Shown piece by piece: positions 1 through 12,500 of a stretch of 60,000 nt of DNA. Source of the stretch: Liolophura sinensis (taxonomy: Eukaryota > Mollusca > Polyplacophora > Chitonida > Chitonidae); contig NC_088301.1 in the NCBI RefSeq assembly GCF_032854445.1, positions 6,930,044 to 6,990,043 of the forward strand. Direction: 5' to 3'. The notes beneath the pieces are model-generated. The model was given only the letters and a program-made list of their open reading frames with translations. It made no database searches and was not told the DNA's origin. Numbering within the stretch: the first letter of the stretch is position 1; every line of letters begins with the position of its first letter. The position numbers and the translations under genes are program-made.

Positions 1-566
1 AAGAGTGAAGAGAATGTACCTTCCGCCTCACTCAATGCGGAGTGGAAAGTTCCGACTGAAGGCGGAGCTTCTACTAACACAGTAAACCATAAACATGACA
101 GGGGTTTACAAAAACACACCGGCCTCACTGTAGCAGACTCACAGTCGGAGGTGAATCAGACTGAGCCACAGCTCTTAAGTTATTCTCCCTTTACAAGCGA
201 AGTAACAAAACAAAGTAACAGTGACGTTCAGGATGCAGAGCAAAGCATAGACTTGGACCAGGACAAAGTTGTGCTTAGAAAAAATACAATGCCTGTCCAA
301 GATCATCTGGATGGAAATGAATGTACAAAAAGTGTCACGGTAACAGACAAATCTGAAAAGCTCTGCGGCTGGTTAAACAAGCTGGGGAATCGTGCAATTG
401 TGAAGACATTTAAGACGCGGTGGTTTGTGTATGGGGATAGCACCTGCAGACTGTACTACTACCGCACACCTCAGGACCTCCTTCCTTTGGGGGAAATCAA
501 CATCCATAATGCATCATTTTCCTTTGATGTCACAGACGCAGAAAGGCCAGGTCTTTTTGAAATCAG
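1..566 (+). CDS. TBC1D2B: TBC1D2B-like exon 1 in window: N-terminal region and first part of PH domain
   Basis: The frame is open from base 1, so the exon or transcript starts upstream and no true initiator ATG can be assigned. The first ~115 codons are low-complexity, rich in Ser, Thr, Glu and Asp. The PH domain begins near base 358 with KLCGWLNKLG, followed by TRWFVYGD, CRLYYYRTPQDLLPLGEI and ASFSFD, the usual first strands of this family. The exon ends AATCAG|GTAT, leaving two bases of an Arg codon. Frame continues to a stop at 616 only through intron sequence. Confidence 0.9.
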
Positions 567-3500
567 GTATAATATCTTAGGCTGTATACATATGTCTAAC
601 TCTATGCATCTTTTATAAAGCACCATGTTCATTATAACTTTACTGAGTGGCTGTATACTCAGATGCTGTGTATATATGATCAATACTGGACTGTTTCCAA
701 GGCTGCTGAGAAGATGTCCCATATAATGCTACGTACACTAGGCACAAATTAATGCATATAAATAAATAAATATACACAACCACTGAATATAAAATGTGTT
801 TGAGTTACACCCACATCAGCTGCTGGCATGGCTGGATAGATAAGTCATTGTTTCAGCTTATATTCCCAGCTGCTGGGTATATATAGTGGCTGCCTAAAAT
901 TAATTCCTAGTTATGAAATGCCTATCCCAGTTTTTTGGCTGTTTAATTATATACATCTTTGTTTTTAGGAGCTATAGTTGATCCTGGATCTCCCTTAATC
1001 TGGTCTTTGGTTGTTAAAAAGAGATTCTCTGTAGATTCAGTCCATCTATCTGTCTTGTGAACCTGCAACATTGTGTGTTGGCCCATCTGTTGTTCCATCT
1101 GTCCACCTAGCTGTCTGCCATCACCCTTGTGTGTAGGCCCTTCTACTATTCCATCTGTCCACCTAGCTGTCTGCCATCACCCTTTTGTGTAGGCCCATCT
1201 GTTGTTCCATCTGTCCACCTAGCTGTCTGCCATCACCCTTGTGTGTAGGCCCTTCTGCTATTCCATCTGTCCACCTAGCTGTCTGCCATCACCCTTGTGT
1301 GTAGGCCCATCTGTTGTTCCATCTGTCCACCTAGCTGTCTGCCATCACCCTTGTGTGTAGGCCTGTTACGACCCAAACTGTCTGTATTATAAAGAGATGG
1401 CTTGTTCGAAATACACGACAGTTTAGCCGCACAAAAAAAGTAACCAAAACCAGCAGATTTTATTTTACAACAATTTATTAGCTTAACAAGAACAGATAAT
1501 AAGACTTATACAAATACTAAAGTACTTAAGTTTAACAAGAAAGGATAGCAGTATCTATACAAATACTAAAGTACTTATGGTGTCAAGTCCAAACAGACGC
1601 ATATATTCCACAATATATATACCACACAGGCATAAATGCTCAGAGGCAAATTCACAAGAGGGAAAATCCACAGTATAACTGAGTGTATGACGAAATATAC
1701 ACAAAATTCCACAGACAGGGTCCGTGTACTAATGAGCACTGTGTATACAAGAGCACAAATTAAACATACAAGTTCAGACTGAACAAGTGCTCGGTGGAGA
1801 TAGGATATAACAAAGCCAGAGGCTATAGAGACACCACAATTCAGCACAAAAGGCCTACTAAAGTAATACACAGCGAAAGCATCCAAACTCTCAATAATTC
1901 TCCTTTCTTCGATCTCTGTTCTCCCCCGTCTTATATAGCCTGGTGGAATTGTCCAGAATAGGAAAATTCCTGAACACTTGATGTAAACAAACAGGGACCG
2001 AACTGAGCGCATTCTGGAATATTCTAAGGTAGAGGCAGACAGCACTCCCTGAACTTAGCATATGTAAACAGTGGCAAGCTATATTTAGAAACTGATGGCA
2101 GTCGTGCACATAACAAGGCCCTTCTGCTATTCCATCTGTCCACCTAGCTGTCTACCATCACCCTTGTGTGTAGGCCCTTCTGCTATTCCATCTGTCCACC
2201 TAGCTGTCTACCATCACCCTTGTGTGTAGGCCCTTCTGCTATTCCATCTGTCCACCTAGCTGTCTGCCATCACCCTTTTGTGTAGGCCCATCTGTTGTTC
2301 CATCTGTCCACCTAGCTGTCTACCATCACCCTTGTGTGTAGGCCCTTCTGCTATTCCATCTGTCCATCTAGCTGTCTGCCATCACCCTTTTGTATAGGCC
2401 CATCTGTTGTTCCATCTGTCCACCTAGCTGTCTGCCATCACCCTTGTGTGTAGGCCCTTCTACTATTCCATCTGTCCACCTAGCTGTCTGCCATCACCCT
2501 TGTGTGTAGGCCCATCTGTTGTTCCATCTGTCCACCTAGCTGTCTGCCATCACCCTTGTGTGTAGGCCCATCTGTTGTTCCATCTGTCCACCTAGCTGTC
2601 TACCATCACCCTTGTGTGTAGGTCCATCTGTTGTTCCATCTGTCCACCTAGCTGTCTACCATCGCCCTTGTGTGTAGGCCCATCTGTTGTTCCATCTGTC
2701 CCCCTAGCTGTCTACCATCACCCTTGTCTGTAGGCTCATCTGTTGTTACATCTGTCCACCTAACTGTCTACCATCACCCTTTGTGTGTAGGCCCATCTGT
2801 TGTTCTATCTGTCCACCTAGCTGTCTACCATCACCTGTGTGTGTAGGCCCATCTGTTGTTCCATCAGTCCACCTAGCTGTCTACCATCACCCTTGTGTGT
2901 AGGCCCATCTGTTGTTCCATCTGTCCCCCTAGCTTTCTACCATCACCCTTGTCTGTAGGCCCATCTGTTGTTCCATCTGTCCACCTAGCTCTCTATCATC
3001 ACCCTTGTGTGTAGGCCCACCTGCTGTTCCATCCGTCCACCTAGCTGTCTACCATCACCCTGTGCTGTGCCATCTATCTGTCTGCCATCTACCCTCACCA
3101 TCTGTCTCTTTGCCAGTGTGTTTTTCCATATGTACATGTACTCGGCTGTCCATCTTTCTGTTTACTCTCATTGTTGTGTGTATGCCATCTTGCTGTGCCA
3201 TCTGTTATCTACCTTATTTCCTGTACACGACACATCGTGACACGGATTATTCCACACGCATGTACAGATATGCAGTGCTTGGGACACAGGGTTGAGAGTC
3301 TATATTATAACAGTGTTTAATTTTGTCACTGGATGTGTAATCATTATTACGGCTTAACTTTGAAAACACATGATATTAAATGTGGGCTTAATGATTCAAC
3401 ATGACCAACCCATAGTGTATTTAGAGGAATCTTTTTTATTGATGACAAGATCAAAAGATATCATGTATATCATACTGACCTTGGTATCTCATACACATGA

Positions 3501-6500
3501 CAGAAAACATTAAAGTACTTTAACGATGAAGCAGTGTGTAGCATTTGAATCGTATGTGTGAGTTTTGTGTATGTGTCAAGCATTTTTCAGCCAGCTTTAC
3601 ATGAATATTTAAAAAACAAGAAATAATGCACATATATCTACAGGTCATAATCAGTACAAATGAAACTTATCTATATAGGTACATGTTGGTCATCTAGAGA
3701 AATTCATCATCGTGATTTGTATTTATCAATATTAGGAATCAATGCAGGTAATGAAAATAACTTTTTGTGGCCTGATTGACAAATTTCAAAAGCTTGTTTA
3801 AATAGGTTGTTGAAGTTCTGTACAAGAAAAGTTGGTGAGATTTGATACCGGACAGTGTCCTTGTCAAGCTGCCTACTTTATGAATAGCAGCTGTAACAAC
3901 AGCTACAATTCATTGCTGTCATCTGTAATAAGATCCATCATAATTGCCACCATTGTGTTAAGAGCAGTGGACGATGAGACGATCACCTCATTAAGGTGAT
4001 CCGATTTTTTAAGGGTGGGATTTAGACCTTGCGCGGCCTCTAGCTAATGAAAAAAGTACACTAAAAACTGGCAGCCCCCAGCTGATAGCACAAGATACGT
4101 CTAAAAGCCCATCGCATAAAAAAATACCTGCATTTGGATTCTGAATAATAAAATGAAAGGGTGTGCATTTTTGACTGAGTTTGTCGAGTTGTAGTAAATG
4201 TACACTTACACAACATGTATACAGTAAATATAACCAAAAATTTTCCCAAAAAGTGCATATTTAAATGGAAACAAATGTCATAAAATGTTACTTTCTGGCT
4301 GAAAATTTTTCAGTAGGATATTATCCTACCTTCCAGACAAACTTCAAAACATCTTACTGAGATCAAGAGAACTCTCAGAATTAGGAAAAATGAATTAAAT
4401 GTTTAGTCATTTATTAAAGTAAACAGTGCATTTCATGTAACACAATTCTTTGAATATTTGTATACATGCATGTGTTGATGAAAACAAACACAACCTTATG
4501 TGTCATCCACTTTGATACAGTACATGACTACAGAGCCCTCATAGTACTGAGTCATTTTCAAAGTGGGGGGGAGGGCAGCATATCTTTGGCCCCCCAACGT
4601 TTCAGGTTCCGGAAAGTATATGTACTTGTAACATAAACAGGCCCCTTCGCCAAATAAAACATCACGCTATTGCAAGTATATTTTCTCGGTAAACTAAACA
4701 TGGTAAACTGCAATTTTCTCAGAGTACACTACTATTAATATATGGCCTACATGTTTTTTCCATTCTTGGGCCCACATATTTATATATGTTTATGAGTTAG
4801 CTCTCTTAGATGAGACTCATCAGTCCATTGAAACGGAGCCGCCTGACAAACTTCGTTGAGTTCAGCTTTAATATAAATCCAACCACCTGGACATTTTTCA
4901 TCGAGTTTGACATATAGTTCCTTTTGTTGTTTTCCTTTCTTTTTATGAGAGTTAATTAGTGTGGGCGGTTTTGAAGTACAAATGTTCATGCCACATGTAC
5001 TGAAATACTGGTCTTGTTTTAGTAACAGTTTTTCTGCCACGTCGGTTTTGTATTTTCTGCATCCATGCAACCATGGCTGCAGTTGTAAGGTTGTGAATTT
5101 TGATTATTTCTCAAAGATTTTGCTTTTCCAGATCACATGATATAGTGTCACTAAGTTATATATACCTGTTTTTCCAAACTGATAATGTGCCAAAATTAAA
5201 TAGGTTTATGTTGATTTGCTTGTTTCAACTTTCAGTACACATATAGAAGTAGCATATATTAATATATACAATTCTCCCATGGAAGGGCAAATCATCTACA
5301 GTGTAATTTGACAAAAAGTAGACTCATTAGTCTCCAAACACAAAGTTTTTTTTCCAAATTTAGTGACTGTGTTTCAGTGCGATGACATTTCAGTTTTATT
5401 CAGCCCAAAAAGCAGAATTATTAATATATTGGTACAAAATATGCACTCATCGGTGTTGAGTTATTGGTTTCATTATGGTTTATCGTCATTCCAAGATCAT
5501 TTCACTTAGGACGTAAAAGTAACAGTTGTAACCACCGACTTGGGCGCGTTGCTGACAATTCCCCTAAATCAGATGCACGCCTTTTTTTCTGAGCCAATGG
5601 CTTGATCAAAAAGTGTATGTGTACATGTGAATGACATTGATTTCAATTGAAAGCAAGCCGACAATAGGCCAGCAAGGCTTCTACCAAGGCCTAGTAAAAA
5701 CATGGATGTGTCTTTCCACCGATTCTCCTCCATACGAGTTAAATGCTTGTATTAGTCAATCTACACCAGCCTTTCTCCGACATGCATAAATTTAATGTTG
5801 AATTCTGGATAAATTGTTACAGTGTTCTTTGCTGACCCGTGGTTCTCCCTGCAAAAGTGTCAACAATTGAGCTAAACATCTATTTCAATTTTTTCAGGCA
5901 GTCTTAAACAGTCAATAACATCTCAGTTGGCATATCTAAGATACGGCAAATCGTCTCTAAGGTGATATAGCTCCTTCAGAGCTTCCGGGGCCTTGGTGGC
6001 CCCTGGACCCTCGCCTTTTTTGCTGGGACTCTTGGCCCCCCAACTTTGAAATTGCAGAATTCTTATCATTTGTACATGTATACTTGTAGCCTTTAGTGGT
6101 ATTCCTCAATTGCTCTTTGTTCATTTTCATACATTTCAAAAAAAGGCATGATCACATTTCACACAAAAATACCTGTTTGTGTTATTAATTGTTTTTGACA
6201 ACATTCAGATGATACACGTATACATGTACCGTTACAACTGATTAGTGTGAAATTGTGAGAAAATAGGTTAAATTGTGAAATCATCAACTGTTAAAACTGT
6301 GTCATGTATGGAGGAAAATTACGTTAGTAACATGTCAGTACATTTTTTATTTCAGTTACGACTTAAGTTTGTAATATAAATACTGCAGTATAGTTTTAAT
6401 GTGGACTGTAGGTGACAAGACACAATGTGAAGACTTCCTGCTTCCCGTTGATATTTTGGAATTGAAGAGTTCAAGCAGAACTTACCGGCGATCATTTCCT

Positions 6501-9500
6501 CATTTTTACCTTTGTTATGGTGTAGTCGTTGTACTTACATTTTCCCGCACTTCTGGGTACCATGCAGTATTTTAACTGGTAATTTTATCACTTTTCTGGA
6601 ATTTTGTTATTTCCATTTCCACTGATATTTGCCTTAATGCAGAGTGCTACAGCAACTCCAACGATTGACTTGAAAATTCTCGAAAATGGATTGTTAACTG
6701 AAATATTTAGTGATCTAATACCTTCTTTCATTTGTTGGAGCTGCCACAGTTCTGTATAGTTCCTTAATTACTTGGATAGCTTCCTTGAAGCTGAGATTAT
6801 AGAACAGTCCCAGCTTAAAGGAAAAGAAAACATAAAATGAAGAACTGGTAAGCAAAAAAGACAAAATCTCTATCTGACATTGGCTTCGCTTGGCCTTTGC
6901 TACTGTAGATAAATAAGCTCATAGGGTTCTATACTGTTGTTGAATTTTAGTCTTGTTTATAGAATATTAGCATGTTTTTTTTTTAAGTATGTTCAGCTGG
7001 GAGATCCATTTTATTAGAAACATTGTACAGTAGCCCTGCATATGTAATCATATAAAGGGCTGCTGTTGCATCAAGTGTAGATTTCATTAGTATACATGCA
7101 GAAAACATGTGAACACGTTAATACTGAGATGGGTCAATCAGTATAATCCGCTCCCCTTGCTCTTAACGTCATTCATGTCTTGAGGACGAAGAGTTTCTAG
7201 ATCGAAAAAGGCTTTATCGACCGTTTACACCTAAAGTGTGTTTTAAGTCTGTGTACATACATATGCATGCTTCATTGAGTAGCGCTAATGTGTACTTACG
7301 CTTTATTGTATATCAACATCCTGAAGCATTTCAGTTGGGCTGGTTATAGTACTGACATAAATGACTTCAACTGACTTCTGAGAAATGGTGTAGAACAGGA
7401 TGTTAAGATATCACTTTCCATGCAATAATTGCTTAAAATATTGTCTGTCGTTTTATTCAAATAAATTATATGCATGATCTGTTTGTTGTAGCCTCAGATG
7501 CAGTTCATAAGTATAGGCATGCCTGTGTTTGCATGTTTAACAGTATCTGTAATGGGGCTCTTAGATCTAGTTTCCATGCAGTGAATATATGGCTTCAAGT
7601 ATTGTTTGATATTGATACAACTTTGTGTGGAGATTCATTTTGTCGCCCCTTGGATCGACTTAAAAAAAAGAACAACTTAATTTCTTTTGCCCAGTTAGTG
7701 TGTAATATAAGTTCTCGGTTGTAATTCATCATTTATTAACTACTTGTGTCGTTTCAAAGTTCAGTCTTGCCACTAATTTTGTTGAAAAGTTACAATGCTG
7801 TCACATAGACCATGTAAGGATATTTTTGACATGCCTGTGTGATCCAAGTGGTTATTCATTTAGAGTGAGAAATGCGACAGTGAACTGCAGAGGCAATTAA
7901 GCCGCAAAATTGTCTAGTTTACATATAAATTGTCTTATATGTATATAATTTCATGTATGACAACAGTAAATTTTAACTCAGGGATAAGAAAGCCTGTATT
8001 GGAAGGAAGGAGACATGGTTGTCTCAAGTCTTATTACAATACCATATGGTAGACAATGATAATCATCATCATCGGCATCATAACGAGGTATCCGGGGCTT
8101 TCAGGGCCTGGTGGTTAGCATGCTAGTGCAACGCAATCATGCAGGACTCTCTCACCAATGTGCTCAGTTCAAGTCTAGCTCGTGCTGGCCTCTTCTCCCG
8201 TAGCACTAATGGGAAGGTCTTCCAGAAACCTGATGATCGTGGTTTTCCTTCGGACTCTGCCTGGTGTCCTCTCACCATAATGCTGGCCACTGTCATTTAA
8301 GTGAAACACCAGTCAAACGAACAAATAAATAAATAAATCCTCATTATCACTCACTTTTCCTTTCATAGACTTATTAAGAAATTATAAGAGGTTATTTGGT
8401 ACATGTATGGTACAGACTTTATGGTATGTATTTTCAGAATAATCTCTATGTTATTAAAACATCCATACAGAAATTTCAACCATTGAAGTTGTCATCCATA
8501 CAAAACTCAACCTCAGTCACAGTGTTCAAAATTAAGACTTTCATTGTTTTGCACATGTAAACTGAAGACGTTGTTTGCATCCATATGTTTAAACTCATTG
8601 TCGGTGTCCTAGTCATACTGAGAACTAAGGAATTCCAAATTTCAAGCTTGAATTTGTGGGGTTGAGAAAACTTTTTCACTCATACTTCTGAGTCTTTGTC
8701 AAAGTCCCAGTTTTTGACAAATTTTTGAATTTCAGGTATTCATTAACTTTATGAATTCGTAAATATATCTAAATGTACTATTGTATATATGTTTATAATG
8801 TTCTGTCCTCAGGTCAGATGGCCGTAGTTTCATTTTGGATGCCCGGAATCAGCAGACAATGATGTATTGGCTGAAGGAACTACAGAATAAGCGAAGACAG
8901 TACAGTGACAAACGAACATCTTTGTCCAAGTCACGAGTTAGTCTGCTTTCAGCCAATCAAAAGGTATGCTTAACTACTTTTTGTACCTGGTCACCATTTC
9001 ATTTAAGTCACAATTCAGTGCTTGTGACGTGTTGTAACAATCTAATCCAAATTATGAGAAAATGTGAAATTGGACCTGGTATTTATTTTTCTCTCTGTAT
9101 TAGTTATTACGTTGGAAATCTATTATACATTTATGAGGAGTTGTATTCCTTCATAATATATAAATTATTACTAAATTGCTTGTGATCTGGCCTATCTGGT
9201 GTGCCAGTAATTGGTCATCTGATTACATTTGCATACTCATTTGCAGTACATGTAGTTTGATAGACTAATGAAGTCAGCCATTAGGGGCTTTCCGCTTACA
9301 ACTTAGTCACACTGTTTATGAGGCAAGGTGTTCTTAAAATTAACTGCATATAAATCAATACTTAAGTGCTCACATAACATATAGTTTTTCTAGACTTCGT
9401 TGGAGCCGAATGAACAATACGGTTACAGATGTAAGCAAGCTGTAGTACCATGTGACTGAAAATGTTACACAGTAATCTCCCTTGAATCATTAGAATGAAA

Positions 9501-12500
9501 ACAAGAATACATGTTTGGCCTTTATGCGATGTTTGATGACTCTTACTGCCTAGAAAGGAAAGACATTTACAATATTTTGTTATTAATAACACTATATTTC
9601 AACAAGTAACTTTTATGTTTTCAATTAAACCTTTTTGCAGTCATTAGAACAAGGCCTCTTAGCAAGACAGAAAAGCCTTAGCAATGGAACCAGCACAGAA
9701 GGCAACTTAGATAACAGTTTAGAAGTGACAGCCCATGTGACTTCTCCAGACTTTCTGATCGGTGAGACCTCAGCATCAATGCCCCCCAGCAACACAGCGG
9801 TAACCAGTCTCTCACTGACAAACTTCAGAACAGAAATAAGAAATTACTTCGCTGGCCTGAGATCGCCCAATAAGGATTTTTATGCAGTTTATGGTATGTA
9901 GGAATCTGGTTGTCAGTGTCAAGTTGTCCTGGATATTATGGTTGTCAGTGTCAAGTTGTCCTGGAGTTTATGGTTGTCGGTGTCAATTTGTCCTGGATTT
10001 TATGGTTGTCAGTGCCAATTTGTCCTGGATTTTATGGTTGCCTGTGTCAATTTGTCCTGGATTTTATGGTTGTCAGTGCCAATTTGTCCTGGATTTTATG
10101 GTTGTCGGTGTCAATTTGTCCTGGATTTTATGGTTGTCAGTGCCAATTTTTCTTGGATTTTATGGTTGTCTCGTCTGTATTGAAATCTTTAAGAGGCATC
10201 TTGCCTCTTTTAGTTGATTTTGAAAGTGATGACCAAGCATAAAAATGCTCAGTGTGTATCTGTCGGTTCATCTGTCACACCTGTCCTTGTGAGCCAGATA
10301 TCTTGAGCTCAGTAACAACCAGCAACCTGCTGATGGTTGTGGGTTTGCCCCTGAGCCAGGTTTTCTCCCACAATATTTCTCGCTGCCGTTGTATAAGTGA
10401 AATATTCTTGAGTACAGCATAAATCAACCAGTCGAGTTCATAGTTACACAGTGGCTTGAGGTCAGTGAGGGTACAGTTAGGATTGATTTTCATCACTTAA
10501 CATAACCCATTGTTACTGCGGAGAGAAAATTTAAATTTCTTGCTTGCCTCGATCACCTTCCTCTTTAAGAGCTCCATAAACACATGTTCAGAATGGCAAT
10601 TGTCTCATAATAATATAATGGGGAACTATCAGCTGCTAATCTTGATAGTACCTTATCAGTACAAGAGGGAACTTTTTTTGTCCATTACAGAACAGTTTCC
10701 CAGACTTTTTTTTTTCAGGCTTTATTGTATTGAATTAAAACTTGGAACATGACTTCATCATGACTATAACATTAGTTACAGTAATGAACAGGTTTTGGAC
10801 GGTTTTGTTAACTTTTAACAGAATCATGGCCATCTTTCTCCTGTAGATTATTTTGACATATAACTACACGTATTAGTTTACTAGCTCAAACTGCTCGAGA
10901 CGTGTTGCAGAAGTAATACTTCTGAAATGCTTGTTAGATCAGAAGACGGGTGCAGTCCAACCTACATGGTCAATTTACAGTTTTCCAGGTGGTTTGTTTG
11001 GTCTCAGTCATGTAGCCATAGGTTGGAAGGTCTGCCAGCAACCTGCGGATGATCCTGGGTTCTCCGTGCTCTGCCCAGTTTCCTTCCACCATAATGCTGC
11101 CTGCCACCATCGTAGAAGTGAAATATTCTTGAGTATGACGTAAAACACCAATCAGTCACTCAGTCATGTAGGGTTCCCACTGGGCTGTATGCAGCCTTTC
11201 CCACCATAATTCTGGTCATCATCATGATTTTATAAGTGAAACATTTTTGAATACATTGTAAAACATCAGTCAAATAAAAAAATAACCATATAAATAATCA
11301 TTGAAAGCATGCAAACCTGTTCATGGTGTAAAAAAGTTTACCTCCAAAAGGGCATGTTTGGAAGCAAATAGAAGTAATAAGATGTTACTTTTTTTTCACT
11401 GAAACTTGCATTTTTCTTGTAGGATTTTATCCCGCCTACCAAATAAACCACTGAATGCCTTTCTAAGAACAACAAAACTCTCAGTCATAAAAAATGTGCC
11501 GCTTTATAGACATGGGCAAAATTTTAGTTCACTTTATACCGTAATTGATTTTCTTGACAAAAAGTTTGGTGTATTTGCTGCAGGCAAATCTGAGGATGAC
11601 GAGTGGTCCATCATAAGCACTCCAGACAGGTATACACCAACTGCTACTAAAACATCACCAGTCACCCCACAGAGCACTCCAGGCAGGCATACACCAACTG
11701 CTACTAAAACATCACCAGTCACCCCACAGAGCACTACTCCAGCCGGAGCCACAAGACCTACAGGATTCGACAAAAAATTCTCATTTTCAAATTTCAAAAA
11801 GATGTTAAAGAAAGGAAACGGTGAAGAAATGGACATTTCCCCGCCCTGGGGGAATTCTTTAGAGGCTTGTCAACAGTGTTCCAAGGTATATGTAATGAGT
11901 AAATGATGTATACTGTAGATGTGCAGTTACCTGTGGGTTTAGTTGATCAGACCCTGATAGCATGGACCAGTCGCAGACTTATTCACATTTAGTTCAGGAA
12001 TAACATCCCAAAGTTAAGACTTGAGTCTTAAGACAGCTGTGTGATCCTGTGGCCAGATGTGTGAACCTTGCTGCTGTATTATGAATACACTAGATAGGAA
12101 GAGGGTGTATTTTGGGAGATTTGTGGGATACCTGCCAAGGTGTAGTGGTTTCCACTGGGCGTAGTTACTGTTTCCTGCTCTGATAAACACCACTATCTTC
12201 AGAGGCTCTTTGATTAGCGATTATTATTAACATCCCAGAAACCCCACAACCATCGTATAAGGCGAATATTACGGAGCTTAAAGTAAAAAAAAAAAAACAA
12301 ATAAATTAATAAATTGATGTGGCGGTTGTTATGTCTTATCACTCTGAATGAATGCAGGCGTTAGGTTTTGTCATATATTGTTGTTGTGGCTTCAGTTGAA
12401 GACTTACCTGTGTTCCCTGAAGGAGGAACTCTCGTCTGTAGAAGAGGAACTTCAGGCAAACCGTGAAGTCACCAAGCTGCTACAGAAGGAAATTGACAAA

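Larger units (their letters stand above)
1042..3065. repeat. 56-bp minisatellite in intron 1, split by a solo LTR
   Basis: The unit contains CCATCTGTCCACCTAGCTGT and CCATCACCCTTGTGTGTAGG. About 5-6 copies lie at 1042-1363 and about 17 at 2116-3065. Copies fall into interleaved variants (CATCTGTTGTTCC or CTTCTGCTATTCC). A degraded tail of similar CCATCTGTCTG-type sequence runs to about 3210. Predicted proteins across it are repeat artefacts. Confidence 0.95.
3066..8092. other. intron 1, mostly unique AT-rich sequence
   Basis: Mostly unremarkable. Noted inside are an 8-bp-stem hairpin (GATCACCT/AGGTGATC, 3982-4002), a dispersed-repeat copy near 4190-4400, and two short G/C-rich stretches containing TTGGCCCCCCAAC-like sequence near 4590 and 6040. 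A minus-strand frame lies at 4780-5070. No promoter or RNA gene was recognised. Confidence 0.5.

Noticed and set aside
1575-2109. 156- and 72-codon minus-strand frames
   Set aside because: They lie inside the solo LTR, overlap each other and show no gag, pol or env motif.
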